Assembly: GCA_030603665.1 (NCBI GenBank)
Contig: JAUVXJ010000004.1
Span: 186,001 to 250,000, forward strand
Length of the DNA stretch: 64,000 bases
Source of the DNA: Chloroflexota bacterium
GTDB lineage: Bacteria; Chloroflexota; Anaerolineae; UBA7937; B3-Chlor
Direction of reading: 5' to 3'
Below, piece after piece: positions 51,391 to 60,438 of this stretch. A model generated the notes under the pieces. It worked only from the letters and a program-made list of their open reading frames with translations. It ran no database searches and had not been told where the DNA came from. The position numbers and the translations under genes were made by a program. How positions within the stretch are numbered: position 1 is the first letter of the stretch; each line of letters opens with the position of its first letter.

Positions 51391-54206
51391 ATGAGCTGCG
51401 GTGGCGGCTCATTCCCTTCACAGTGGTGATCTTCTTGATACCCGGCAGTCTGGCTGGATGCCAGCCGACAGTTGGGGAACCCACACCTATCAGCGATAGA
51501 GAGCCTCCCACAGTCACCCCATCCCTTGCTCCCGTCCCCTGTCTAGCGGTTCAGCGCGACCTATGGCAGGAGGAAGTGCAGTTCTTCACGGCCCTACAAC
51601 AGCAGCACCCCCGCTGCTATGCTGGTCCCGTCGATGATTCTCTCCAGGTGCTGGAGATGCTGCGTACCGGACAAGCCGAGCTAGCTGTGATCAGTGATCA
51701 GGTTCCCGACCTGAGTTCGGAACTGGTCCGCAGTGAGCCCTTTGTACTTGTGGGTCATGTGGCCAGCCCTCTCGACCAGGCGCCACTGGCGTGGCTGCGA
51801 GACGTCTTCGGTGGTGGGGGAGAGTACCGGCCCGTCGCGGTGGGTGAGGGCCTGGCTGTGAAGGAACTGCTCGGTCTAGAGCATCTTGCCACATGCGCGA
51901 TCCATGCCTCCTCCTGGAAAGAGGCGAGGGAACTGGTGCTCGGCGATAGACGACTCCTTGCTCTGCTGCCTTGGAGGTTCGTGGACTTCCGGGTACGTGC
52001 CCTGGCTATCGATGGGCAGGCACTGGTGCCCGGAAGCCTGAGAGACTATCCCTATCAACGGCAGTGGTGGCTGGTCGGCAACCGTGATGCACACGGCGAG
52101 CTGTCCAAGGCCGTCCGAGAAGGTTTGCACAGTGAGGTTGAACCTGTGGTTGACCTGGTGGCGGTGGGCGACGTGATGCTGGGACGCGGTGTGGGCTCAC
52201 TGATTTCCGCCAACTCGCCATCCTACCCGTTCCTGCTAAGCAGGGACCTGATCGGTGGGGCAGATGTCGCCTTTGGCAATCTGGAGAGCCCGATCACTTC
52301 ACGGGGCGAGCCGGGAGGTGGGATCGTCCTTCGCGCCGAACCTGGTGCAGTTGAGGGGCTGAGTCACGCGGGGTTCGACATCTTGTCCCTGGCCAACAAC
52401 CACTCCGACGACTGTGGCCCGGTTGGGTTGCTGGACACGATGTCACACCTCGATAGCGGAAGCATCGCTTACGTGGGCTTGGGGGGCGAAGCTGGTGAGG
52501 GTCAAGCGGCGGTAACACTGGAGGTTGCAGGTCTTAGGATCGCTTTCCTCGCCTACAACCACATCGGCCCTCGGTGGATCGACGCCGGGGATGGCGCCAG
52601 TGGCCCTGCGTGGCTGGAACCGGAGAGTGCTTACGCGGATGTCCGACGAGCCGCAGACAGCTCGGATTTCGTGGTGGTGTCCCTTCACTGGGGAGCTGAG
52701 TACGTGCCCCTGCCTGATGAGCATCAGCAGGAGGTGGCGCACGAGCTGCTGGAGGCAGGAGCCGGGCTCATTCTCGGGCACCACCCTCATGTGACTGGAG
52801 GCGTGACCTACGACGAGAAGGGGTTCGTGGCCTACAGCCTCGGCAACTTCGTGTTCGACCAGCCTTTCTCGGTGGAAACGATGCAGGGATTGGTGCTTCG
52901 CAGCCTGATAGATCGCACTGGCTTGAAGCAGGTGCAATTGATCCAGGTACGGGTGGAGGCTGCCCAGCCCCGGGTACTGCCCCCACCGGAGGCGAGATCC
53001 GTCCTCTGCGAGATCTTCGACAACAGCGGAATGTTGGATGTTCATTCTGAGGAAGAGTGGGCTGCGTTGGAAGATGATCTTCGACGGGAGGGGCTGAACG
53101 AGGAATGGGCTCTCCCGTTGGAGGGCCGCGTGAGGGCGTTACGTCTGTGTGATCTGGCCCGGGACGAGAAACCTGAGATCGCGGTGGCGACCGGATCGCC
53201 TGGCGGACCAAGCTCCATCTACACGCTCGATGCCGATGGGTCTATCCTGTGGGAGCACGGGCTTCAAGATCAGGTGAACGATCTGGAGTGCGGAGACCTG
53301 GATGGCGACGGCAAGAACGAGGTCGTCGTAGCGACGGGGTTGATGGACTCCTCCGGGGAGGTGCTGGTCCTGGATGCCGTGGGGCAGTTGCGGTGGCGCT
53401 ATGGTGTGGAGGCCAGCGTGCTGGACATCGATCTGGGGAACGCGGACGGAGATACCCTGCCAGAAGTGGCCGCCGGCGAATGGGGTTCTTTCGGCGACAC
53501 CATCTATCTGCTGGAGGGCAATGGGCGCTTGCTGTGGAAGCATCGGACAGATGGATCTGTGCACCGTGTCGAGATATGTGATCTCGACGAAGATGGCAGG
53601 GGGGAGGTGGTGGCCGGAGCCGACGATGTGTACGTGCTGAGCGACGCGGGAGAGCTCCTGTGGAGGTATTCCACCGCGAGCTACGTGCACGGTCTGGGTT
53701 GCGCGGAACCGATGCATGCTGGAACCAGATATGTCGTGGCCATCACGCGGTATCCCGATCCTTCGATCTCGGTCCTGGACCGCCATGGCGCTCTCGAATG
53801 GCGTCTCCAACTTCCGGCCTCACCTTCTGCCTCTGTCTTGGGCGACGCAGACCATGATGGGCAGCAGGATCTGCTGCTGGGATCGGTGGACGGGACGGTG
53901 CAAAGGATCAACGTCGATGGCTCGCTGCATTGGCGATCTAGAGTGAGTGGTTCAGTGAGCGATGTGGCGCTGGGGGACGCGAATGGGGATGGTATCAGTG
54001 ATGTGGTGGTTGGAACTGGGGACTGCGGCTCTCGCGGATGGATTTACGTTCTGGACATCGACACGGGCGCTGTGCTAGGATTCCTTGAAGAACCGGATCC
54101 TGTCGGGGCACTGCTGGTTGGGGACATGAACGGAGAAGGAGGAGCTGAGGTCGTGGCCGCCCTGGATAGTGGTAGGGTACTGGTCTTGGGTTGGACGGCG
54201 GAGTGA
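51387..54206 (+). CDS. lipoprotein with substrate-binding-like, CapA and FG-GAP domains
   Basis: A 939-residue lipoprotein. The signal peptide ends in a lipobox LAGC near residue 25. Residues about 50-240 resemble a periplasmic phosphate/molybdate-binding-type protein (TGQAELAVISDQVPDLSSEL). A CapA-type domain begins near 253 (VDLVAVGDVMLGRG) with GNLESPI, SLANNHSDDCG, VVVSLHWGAEY, GHHPHV. From about 577 come six or more FG-GAP repeats (CGDLDGDGKNEVVVATG). Its order is the reverse of the 47198 protein. The GTG start overlaps the stop of the M1 gene by four bases. Role unknown, probably surface assembly or sensing. Confidence 0.88.
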   Translation: MNELRWRLIPFTVVIFLIPGSLAGCQPTVGEPTPISDREPPTVTPSLAPVPCLAVQRDLWQEEVQFFTALQQQHPRCYAGPVDDSLQVLEMLRTGQAELAVISDQVPDLSSELVRSEPFVLVGHVASPLDQAPLAWLRDVFGGGGEYRPVAVGEGLAVKELLGLEHLATCAIHASSWKEARELVLGDRRLLALLPWRFVDFRVRALAIDGQALVPGSLRDYPYQRQWWLVGNRDAHGELSKAVREGLHSEVEPVVDLVAVGDVMLGRGVGSLISANSPSYPFLLSRDLIGGADVAFGNLESPITSRGEPGGGIVLRAEPGAVEGLSHAGFDILSLANNHSDDCGPVGLLDTMSHLDSGSIAYVGLGGEAGEGQAAVTLEVAGLRIAFLAYNHIGPRWIDAGDGASGPAWLEPESAYADVRRAADSSDFVVVSLHWGAEYVPLPDEHQQEVAHELLEAGAGLILGHHPHVTGGVTYDEKGFVAYSLGNFVFDQPFSVETMQGLVLRSLIDRTGLKQVQLIQVRVEAAQPRVLPPPEARSVLCEIFDNSGMLDVHSEEEWAALEDDLRREGLNEEWALPLEGRVRALRLCDLARDEKPEIAVATGSPGGPSSIYTLDADGSILWEHGLQDQVNDLECGDLDGDGKNEVVVATGLMDSSGEVLVLDAVGQLRWRYGVEASVLDIDLGNADGDTLPEVAAGEWGSFGDTIYLLEGNGRLLWKHRTDGSVHRVEICDLDEDGRGEVVAGADDVYVLSDAGELLWRYSTASYVHGLGCAEPMHAGTRYVVAITRYPDPSISVLDRHGALEWRLQLPASPSASVLGDADHDGQQDLLLGSVDGTVQRINVDGSLHWRSRVSGSVSDVALGDANGDGISDVVVGTGDCGSRGWIYVLDIDTGAVLGFLEEPDPVGALLVGDMNGEGGAEVVAALDSGRVLVLGWTAE

Positions 54207-55117
54207 GAGAGGTGCGAAGAGGGTCTCGTTGGTTGCTGTGTCTTGCCCTGTTCTGGGTATGCACCGGCTGTGGCCTCGAGCCGAAGGCGCCGACCGAAGA
54301 ACCGGCGGCCGATCCAACTGTGGCGTCAACCGCCGCACCCACCGCGCAGCGCACGCCGACTGTGGTCCAGATACCCACTGACACGGCCACACCGGCACCA
54401 TACGGGCATGAACTGCTCGGAGAATCATGGGAAGGGCGCCCCATCGTAGGACACCGGTTTGGCATGGGCCCGCGCAAGGTGGTGCTGGTCGGCAACATAC
54501 ACGGGGGCACCGAGAAGAATACTCATCAACTTGCCCTGGAGATGATCGCCTACTTCGAGGAGAACCTGGACGATGTGCCGCCCGAGGTCACCCTGTGGAT
54601 CATACCTACGGCCAATCCAGATGGTCTGGCGAACGGGACGCGAGGCAATGGTCGTTTGGTAGACCTGAATCGCAACGCGGATACGAATGGCGACGCTTGT
54701 CCTGAGAACGATTGGGTGAAGGACACGTATACCACAGAGGGCATCAATGAGGGAGGTGGCGGTCCTCAGCCCTTCTCGGAGGTGGAGACCCAACTGCTCC
54801 GTGACTTCGTGGAGGACGCCGAGGTGGCGATATTCTATCACAGCATGGCGGGCATGATCTTCGTGACCTCCTGTGCAGATCACGTTGCCTCCGAGAGACT
54901 CGCCCGCCGCCTGTCGGAGGCCACTGGATATCCCTTTCCAGCGGAGGGCTGGGTGTCCTACCCAGTGACGGGGGCCGTCGTGGACTACCTGGCTCAGCAG
55001 GGGGTTGCGGCCGCGGAGGTGGAACTGGAGACGAAGGTGGACTCCGATTTCGATAGGAACCTGGCTGGTGTGAGAGCGGTCCTGCAGTCGCTGGATCAGA
55101 TAACGTCTTCCCCGTGA
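54203..55117 (+). CDS. M14-family zinc carboxypeptidase-like lipoprotein
   Basis: About 304 residues. A short N-terminus, hydrophobic LLCLALFWVCTG and a Cys suggest a lipoprotein, with a Pro/Thr linker to about residue 70. The M14 domain follows: VGNIHGGTEKNTHQL has the His-x-x-Glu zinc pair, ANPDGLANGTRGN and DLNRNADTNGD match the N/R substrate-binding motifs, FYHSM has the third zinc His, and EVELETK the catalytic Glu. It may cut C-terminal residues or peptidoglycan peptides. GTG overlaps the previous stop (GTGA), so coupling to the CapA gene is likely. Confidence 0.85.
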   Translation: MREVRRGSRWLLCLALFWVCTGCGLEPKAPTEEPAADPTVASTAAPTAQRTPTVVQIPTDTATPAPYGHELLGESWEGRPIVGHRFGMGPRKVVLVGNIHGGTEKNTHQLALEMIAYFEENLDDVPPEVTLWIIPTANPDGLANGTRGNGRLVDLNRNADTNGDACPENDWVKDTYTTEGINEGGGGPQPFSEVETQLLRDFVEDAEVAIFYHSMAGMIFVTSCADHVASERLARRLSEATGYPFPAEGWVSYPVTGAVVDYLAQQGVAAAEVELETKVDSDFDRNLAGVRAVLQSLDQITSSP

Positions 55118-55149
55118 GGTGTAGCCTCGATGTCATCTATCTCTGAAGT

Positions 55150-56100
55150 GTGTGGAACTTGGAACTAGTATCTCAGGAAGGCCTGCCGGAGGATTACCGA
55201 TCTGGTTTCGTGGCCGTAGTGGGCAAGCCGAACGTGGGTAAGTCTACCCTGATCAACGGCTACATAGGCCAGAAGATCGCCATCGTCTCTCCCAAACCGC
55301 AGACGACACGGCGCAGGTTGCGCGGAATACTGACCTTGCCCGAAGCGCAGATCGTGTTCGTGGACACGCCCGGTGTCCATGAACCTCGCCACAAGCTGGG
55401 GGAGTACATGGTGAAGACGGCGTTGAGGGCCATCCCCGACGCGGATGTGGTGTTGTTCGTGGTGGATGTATCGGGCCCGCCTGGCGAGGAAGACCGGAAG
55501 CTGGCTCGCATGATCGAGGAACGTGCCGCCGGCCCTTCTATCCTGGTGATGAACAAGGTCGACCTTCTCGCACCTGAAGAGGAGGGGCAGGCCGGGGAGG
55601 AGTATCTGGGTTTGGCGAGGTGCCAGGAGTCAGCCTTGGTGTCAGCCACTGAGGGGCACAACCGCGATCATCTGCTCAACCTGATCGTCCAGCACCTGCC
55701 TCCGGGTCCTCAAATGTATCCTTCTGACCAGATCACGGACCAATCTCTGCGGTTCATGGCGGGAGAACTCATCCGCGAGCAGGTTCTTCACCTCCTGTAT
55801 CACGAGGTGCCGCACTGGGTAGAGGTGCTAGTGGAGGAGTTCAAGGAGCGGCACGAGGATCTGACCTACATTGAAGCCACGGTGTACGTGGCCAGGGATA
55901 CCCAGAAGGGCATCGTGATCGGCGAGGGCGGCAAGATGCTCAAGCGGATAGGACAGGCCGCACGAAGAGAGATAGAAGAACTGCTGGGTACGAAGGTCTA
56001 TCTTGAGCTGTGGGTCAAGGTCCGCAAAGGCTGGCTGGGTGACGAGGCCGCACTCCGCCATCTTGGGTATGTGCTGCCCAGGGGAGGCAAGGCTGAATGA
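55150..56100 (+). CDS. era: GTPase Era
   Basis: A 316-residue Era. G1 GKPNVGKST, G2 region KPQTTRRRLRGI, G3 DTPGVHEPRHKLGEYM, G4 NKVD and a C-terminal KH domain (KGIVIGEGGKMLKRIGQAAR, VYLELWVKVRKGW). It assists 30S ribosome assembly near the 16S 3' end. GTG start, weak ribosome site; an in-frame TTG at 55159 is an alternative. Confidence 0.95.
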   Translation: MWNLELVSQEGLPEDYRSGFVAVVGKPNVGKSTLINGYIGQKIAIVSPKPQTTRRRLRGILTLPEAQIVFVDTPGVHEPRHKLGEYMVKTALRAIPDADVVLFVVDVSGPPGEEDRKLARMIEERAAGPSILVMNKVDLLAPEEEGQAGEEYLGLARCQESALVSATEGHNRDHLLNLIVQHLPPGPQMYPSDQITDQSLRFMAGELIREQVLHLLYHEVPHWVEVLVEEFKERHEDLTYIEATVYVARDTQKGIVIGEGGKMLKRIGQAARREIEELLGTKVYLELWVKVRKGWLGDEAALRHLGYVLPRGGKAE

Positions 56101-56250
56101 ATCGAGCCAGGTCGCGAGGGTGGACACGCGGCACGGAGGGCGGAATGAGCTGCCTCTCCGTGGGGATGGCCGCTGGAGAACCAGTTGGTGCAGGAATAGG
56201 ACGGATTGGTGGAGCGCGAGGGTGGGGTTGCGCTCGGTGGGGAGAAATGG

Positions 56251-57144
56251 ATGATCGGCGCATGTGGCCTCATCTGCGCAGAGTGTGATATCTTTCGTGC
56301 GGCCGTTGATCCTGAACTGGCGAGGGAAGTCGCGGATTGGCTCAGGAGGGAGAGGGACGTAGAGGTAGCTCTCTCGGATGTTCGCTGCGAGGGATGCAGG
56401 GGTGACAGGGAGAGGCATTGGTCTCCCGATTGCTGGATTCTGAGGTGTTGTGCTGATGAACGAAGACTACAGTCCTGCAGCGCTTGCCAGGACTTTCCCT
56501 GTCAAGCTCTTCAGGAGTGGGCGGCGGCAGGCCCGAGATACAATGATGCTTTGGAGAGGCTCAAGAACATGGACATCACTCGAGAGAAGGCATGGGAACT
56601 GGTGAATGAGTTCACCGAGAACCCGAACCTCGTGAGACACATGCTGGCGGTGGAGGCAGCGATGCGCGCCTATGCCCGCAAGTATGGGGGGGACGAGGAA
56701 CTGTGGGGTATCGTGGGTCTGATTCACGACTTTGATTATGAACGGAACCCCGACCTGAGCGTAGAAGGACATCCTGTCACCGGTGCCAAGATCCTGCGGG
56801 AGAGGGGTTGGCCGGAGGAGATAGTCCGTGCGATGCTATCTCACGCCAGTGACTACACGGGCGTGGCCCAAGAGACCGTCTTGGAGAGGGTGCTCTTCGC
56901 TGTGGACGATCTCACGGGGTTCTTGGTTGCGGTGGCCCTCGTTCGGCCCAGCAAGAGCATTCTGGACGTGAAGCTCAAGTCTGTTCGAAAGAAGTGGAAG
57001 GACAGGGCGTTTGCGGCTGCTGTGAACCGGGAGCACATCGAACAAGCCACCGCAACACTTGGAGTAGAGCTGGGCGAGCACATCCAAATCGTGCTCGATG
57101 CGATGAAGGGGATCGCTCCGCAGCTGGGGCTCGCCGGAGAGTAG
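56251..57144 (+). CDS. DUF3795-type zinc-binding and HD-domain fusion
   Basis: A 297-residue protein. Residues 1-100 fit DUF3795: a Cys-rich pattern (GLICAECDIF, RCEGCRGDRERHW, CSACQDFPCQALQEW). Residues 120-297 are an HD-type hydrolase-like domain: HMLAVEAAMR, LIHDFDYE for the HD dyad, GHPVTGAKILRERG, MLSHASDYTG. Cysteines likely bind zinc or Fe-S. The HD half resembles predicted HDIG nucleotidyl hydrolases. Start set at 56251 with GGGGAG upstream. Function unknown; the two domains are usually separate genes. Confidence 0.85.
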   Translation: MIGACGLICAECDIFRAAVDPELAREVADWLRRERDVEVALSDVRCEGCRGDRERHWSPDCWILRCCADERRLQSCSACQDFPCQALQEWAAAGPRYNDALERLKNMDITREKAWELVNEFTENPNLVRHMLAVEAAMRAYARKYGGDEELWGIVGLIHDFDYERNPDLSVEGHPVTGAKILRERGWPEEIVRAMLSHASDYTGVAQETVLERVLFAVDDLTGFLVAVALVRPSKSILDVKLKSVRKKWKDRAFAAAVNREHIEQATATLGVELGEHIQIVLDAMKGIAPQLGLAGE

Positions 57145-57209
57145 CAGGGCAGGATCTTGAATCCAACGAGCAGAGCGCGCTCTGCTCGGCGGTTCGATCA
57201 TCTGTGCCG

Positions 57210-58658
57210 CTAGCCCTTGATCACTCCCAGGGGTACCAAGCGAGCCACCTTGTGCGCCAGGCCGACGCCTGTCACCACGTCAACTACCCTCTCGACGTCT
57301 TTGTAGGCCGCCGGTGCCTCCTCTGCCAGGCCAGACATGCTGCCGGCCTGGACAACTATGCCCTTTTCTCGCAGGTCACGTATCAGGTCCTCGCCCCAGA
57401 TTGTCTTCTTCGCCTGCGTGCGGCTCATCACACGACCAGCTCCATGACAGGTGGAGCCGAAGGTTAGGTCGTGCGCTTTGTCGGCGGCGACTAATATGTA
57501 GGACGCGGTCCCCATGCTCCCAGGGACCAGGACTGGCTGGCCCACTCCCTGGTAGTCGTGTGGCAGCTCCCTCGAGCTTGGCCCGAACGCTCGGGTGGCG
57601 CCCTTTCGGTGGATCACGAGCTTGGTCTGCCTGCCGTCTATGGTGTACTGTTCCACTTTGCCGATGTTGTGGGCCACGTCGTACACCTGCGTTAATTCCC
57701 AGGAGCTCAGTTTTCCTGCCAGTGCCTCCTCGAAGGCTCGACGTACCCAGTGAGCTATGACGTGCCGATTGGCCCAGGCATAATTGGCTGAGGCGGCCAT
57801 GGCAGCGAAGTAGTCCTGCCCCTCTGGTGACCCAAAGGGGGCGCACACCAATTCTCGGTCCGGGAGCTCTATGCCATACTTCCTGACAGCCTTCTGGAGT
57901 AGCCTGACGTAGTCCGTGCAGACCTGGTGCCCGAGTCCGCGGGAGCCACAGTGGATTTGCACGGCGATGCATCCCTCGTGCAAACCGAACACCTGAGCGA
58001 CTCCTTTGTCGTAGACTTCTTCGATCTCGTCGATCTCCAAGAAGTGGTTGCCCGAGCCCAGCGATCCCAGCTGCTGCAAGCCCCGCTTCTTGGCCCTTTG
58101 GCTGACCGTCGATGCATCAGCTCCGGCCAGACAACCCTCTTCCTCGGTGTGTGCCAGGTCCTCTGTTGTGCCATAACCCTTGGCCACGGCCCAGGCTGCT
58201 CCGCGCTCCAACACTCTATCCATGTCTCGCTTTGACATCTTGATGCCGCCCTTTCCCAGTCCGCTGGGCACAAGCCGATACATCGCCTGGATCAGGTCGT
58301 CAACGTAGGTCTCCACTGCCTCTCGCTCGATGGTTGAGGCCAACACGCGAACTCCGCAGTTGATGTCGTATCCTATCCCGCCGGGTGAGATGATGCCCTC
58401 AGGAGGCTCTGTAGCCGCCACGCCGCCGATGGGGAAGCCGTATCCCCGATGAATGTCGGGCATAGCCAGCGTGTACCTGACCACGCCCGGTAGGGTGGTG
58501 GTGTTCACTAATTGCTCTAGGGAGCGGTCGCGCAGTGCGGCCTCCAGGAGTTGCTCGTCCGCATAGATGCGCGCGGGCACCCGCATGTCATTTCTGTGGT
58601 TCCTGGGGATTTCGTACAGGTGCTTGTCTATCTTCTTGATGTCTTTCTTGTCGATCAT
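57210..58658 (-). CDS. rtcB: RNA-splicing ligase RtcB
   Basis: A 482-residue RtcB. Motifs: GGIGYDINCGVR with a manganese Cys, HCGSRGLGHQV, and STCHGAGRVMSRTQAKK with the guanylylated His; KGIVVQAGSMSGLAEEAPAAYKDV ends the family. It joins 2',3'-cyclic-phosphate or 3'-phosphate and 5'-OH RNA ends with GTP. It is downstream of a GYD protein and archease on the same strand. The start ATG has GGGAGG upstream. Confidence 0.95.
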   Translation of the reverse strand: MIDKKDIKKIDKHLYEIPRNHRNDMRVPARIYADEQLLEAALRDRSLEQLVNTTTLPGVVRYTLAMPDIHRGYGFPIGGVAATEPPEGIISPGGIGYDINCGVRVLASTIEREAVETYVDDLIQAMYRLVPSGLGKGGIKMSKRDMDRVLERGAAWAVAKGYGTTEDLAHTEEEGCLAGADASTVSQRAKKRGLQQLGSLGSGNHFLEIDEIEEVYDKGVAQVFGLHEGCIAVQIHCGSRGLGHQVCTDYVRLLQKAVRKYGIELPDRELVCAPFGSPEGQDYFAAMAASANYAWANRHVIAHWVRRAFEEALAGKLSSWELTQVYDVAHNIGKVEQYTIDGRQTKLVIHRKGATRAFGPSSRELPHDYQGVGQPVLVPGSMGTASYILVAADKAHDLTFGSTCHGAGRVMSRTQAKKTIWGEDLIRDLREKGIVVQAGSMSGLAEEAPAAYKDVERVVDVVTGVGLAHKVARLVPLGVIKG

Positions 58659-58756
58659 GGGCAGGCCTCCCTACACTTCACAAGCGCGCGGAGATGCGCA
58701 ACAATCGCCTTCTAGACACGATTACCTATTGAGGAAGGGACGATTGTGAGACTGGG

Positions 58757-59053
58757 TCACAGCTGCTCTACGATCCCCTCAAGTTCCGAGAAGGGTATGG
58801 CGGTGAAGGTCCAGGTCGACGCTGCTCCGAAAGAGTTAGCAACCAGGGCCACCTTTGCTGCCTCCCTGGCATCAGGTGCCTCGAAGATGTGCAGGAAATC
58901 ATAGGTTCCCAGAAGCGCGTAGCTGGTGATTCTCTCCACGCTGGGACACTGCTTTCCTCGCTGAGCCTGGAACTCCCGGTCGCTTTGTATGAGCGACTTC
59001 ACCTGGGTCGTTCCTTCAGCCGACACGGTGGATAGGAGTACGAAAGTCGGCAT
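58757..59053 (-). CDS. GYD-domain protein
   Basis: A 98-residue protein with the GYD signature in LGTYDFLHIFEAPDAREAA and the ferredoxin-like alpha/beta pattern of the family. Function unknown. It lies between archease and rtcB, possibly as part of the RNA repair operon. Family members elsewhere are unlinked to RNA repair, so association is tentative. Confidence 0.85.
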   Translation of the reverse strand: MPTFVLLSTVSAEGTTQVKSLIQSDREFQAQRGKQCPSVERITSYALLGTYDFLHIFEAPDAREAAKVALVANSFGAASTWTFTAIPFSELEGIVEQL

Positions 59054-59089
59054 CTTCCGAAACCTTCCTGTCTGTGACGTCGTGCCAGT

Positions 59090-59506
59090 CTAGATATCAA
59101 ATACGATGGTGACCGCGAACCCTGCGTTTGTAGTGGCGATCTGCAGGTCGTTGAAGGTCACCGCCTTGATCGCCGTTCCAGGGCGCCATTGGTCCGTGCC
59201 CTTGGCGATGGCCTGAAGGCTAGTCTGCGAAGCGCCAAGGATTTCGAATTCGACGTAGACCTCTCCTTCCATCTCATGGAAATACAGGAGTTCGCCCAGC
59301 CAGTCCACGAGGAGGGTCTCGCTGTCCACGGAAGTAAGGGAGATGTGGTGCCTGGTAGATAGTGGCGCATCATCCCAATGGGCAATCAGGCTGAACATGC
59401 CCAGGGCAGCATTGACCAGAAGCTCGCCCCAGTCCCTGCCGTACACTCTCAGGGCGGCATCCGCTACATGCTCAACCTCTTCGAAGCGCAAGAGGGCTGA
59501 CGTCAT
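59090..59506 (-). CDS. archease
   Basis: A 138-residue archease: FEEVEHVADAALRVYGRDW at the start with the conserved His and Asp, SLTSVDSETLLVDWLGELLY in the middle, and VTFNDLQIATTNAG near the end. It activates RtcB for multiple turnovers and expands its nucleotide use. Sharing the strand with rtcB with one small gene between supports a working pair. Stop of the upstream ribF overlaps its start by four bases. Confidence 0.92.
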   Translation of the reverse strand: MTSALLRFEEVEHVADAALRVYGRDWGELLVNAALGMFSLIAHWDDAPLSTRHHISLTSVDSETLLVDWLGELLYFHEMEGEVYVEFEILGASQTSLQAIAKGTDQWRPGTAIKAVTFNDLQIATTNAGFAVTIVFDI

Positions 59507-60438
59507 GTGAGATCCAGCTCCTTGAGCGCGCGACGGGTGTTGTCCACGTCCTTTCTCATCTGCAAGATGAGGGCCTCCGCGTTCTCGAAGCGTTGCTCTG
59601 GTCGCAGTCGCTCGATGAACTCCACCCGCACGTTCTTGCCGTAAAGGTCTCCCCTGAAATCCAGGACGTGAGCCTCAAGAATTGTCTGCGACAGATTCTC
59701 GAACGTTGGACGCCGCCCTATGTTGACCACACCGGCGTGATTGGTGGTGTCCCACGCGACGCTCGCGGCGTATACACCGTTCGCAGGAGTCACTATCATC
59801 TCGTTTGGGGCCAGGTTGGCCGTCGGGAAACCCAGCTTGTGTCCCCGACGAGCGCCGTGCACCACCGTGCCAGCAATGGATGGATACCGCCCCAGCAGTT
59901 GAGCCGCATCACTCACGCGCCCTTCGCGAATCAGGGCGCGGACACTGCTGCTGCTGATCACCTCTCCTGCGTCGGTGAGCGGCTGCATGAGGTGCAGTTG
60001 GAATCCCAGTTCCTCAGCCAGGGTCTGCAGGTGGGCCGAGTCTCCCTGTCTGCCCTTCCCGAGAGCGAAATCGGGGCCAACCCAGAGCTCTTTCATCTGT
60101 AGCCGCTTCAGCAGGGCAAGCACGAAGTCCCGAGACGTGGTCTGCGCCATATCCCTCGTGAAAGGGAGGGCCACTACAAAATCGAGACCCAACTCTCCCA
60201 GAAGATCTACCTTCTCCTCCAGAGTCGTTAAGTAGCGGATCTCCCTGTGTGGGGCCAGCAGATCGTCGGGATGGCGGTCAAACGTGACTACCCCACTGAG
60301 GTGGCCGGCACACTGGGCACTCTCGGTGAGGTTTCGTAGCAGATATCGGTGGCCGAGATGAACGCCATCGAAGACGCCGATACTGATACTGGAAGGTCTA
60401 TCCAGTGTTTCTTGGGCTAGGTCACGCAGTAGCTTCAT
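59503..60438 (-). CDS. ribF: bifunctional riboflavin kinase/FAD synthetase
   Basis: A 311-residue RibF. FAD synthetase half: SIGVFDGVHLGHRYLL, VGPDFALGKGRQGD, ISSSSVRALIREG. Riboflavin kinase half: GTVVHGARRGHKLGFPTANL, GVYAASVAWD, EAHVLDFRGDLYGKNVRVEF. Converts riboflavin to FMN and FAD. Start at 60438 rather than far upstream frame, since TruB ends at 60422 and the upstream part is not RibF-like. A 17-bp overlap with truB. Confidence 0.95.
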   Translation of the reverse strand: MKLLRDLAQETLDRPSSISIGVFDGVHLGHRYLLRNLTESAQCAGHLSGVVTFDRHPDDLLAPHREIRYLTTLEEKVDLLGELGLDFVVALPFTRDMAQTTSRDFVLALLKRLQMKELWVGPDFALGKGRQGDSAHLQTLAEELGFQLHLMQPLTDAGEVISSSSVRALIREGRVSDAAQLLGRYPSIAGTVVHGARRGHKLGFPTANLAPNEMIVTPANGVYAASVAWDTTNHAGVVNIGRRPTFENLSQTILEAHVLDFRGDLYGKNVRVEFIERLRPEQRFENAEALILQMRKDVDNTRRALKELDLT

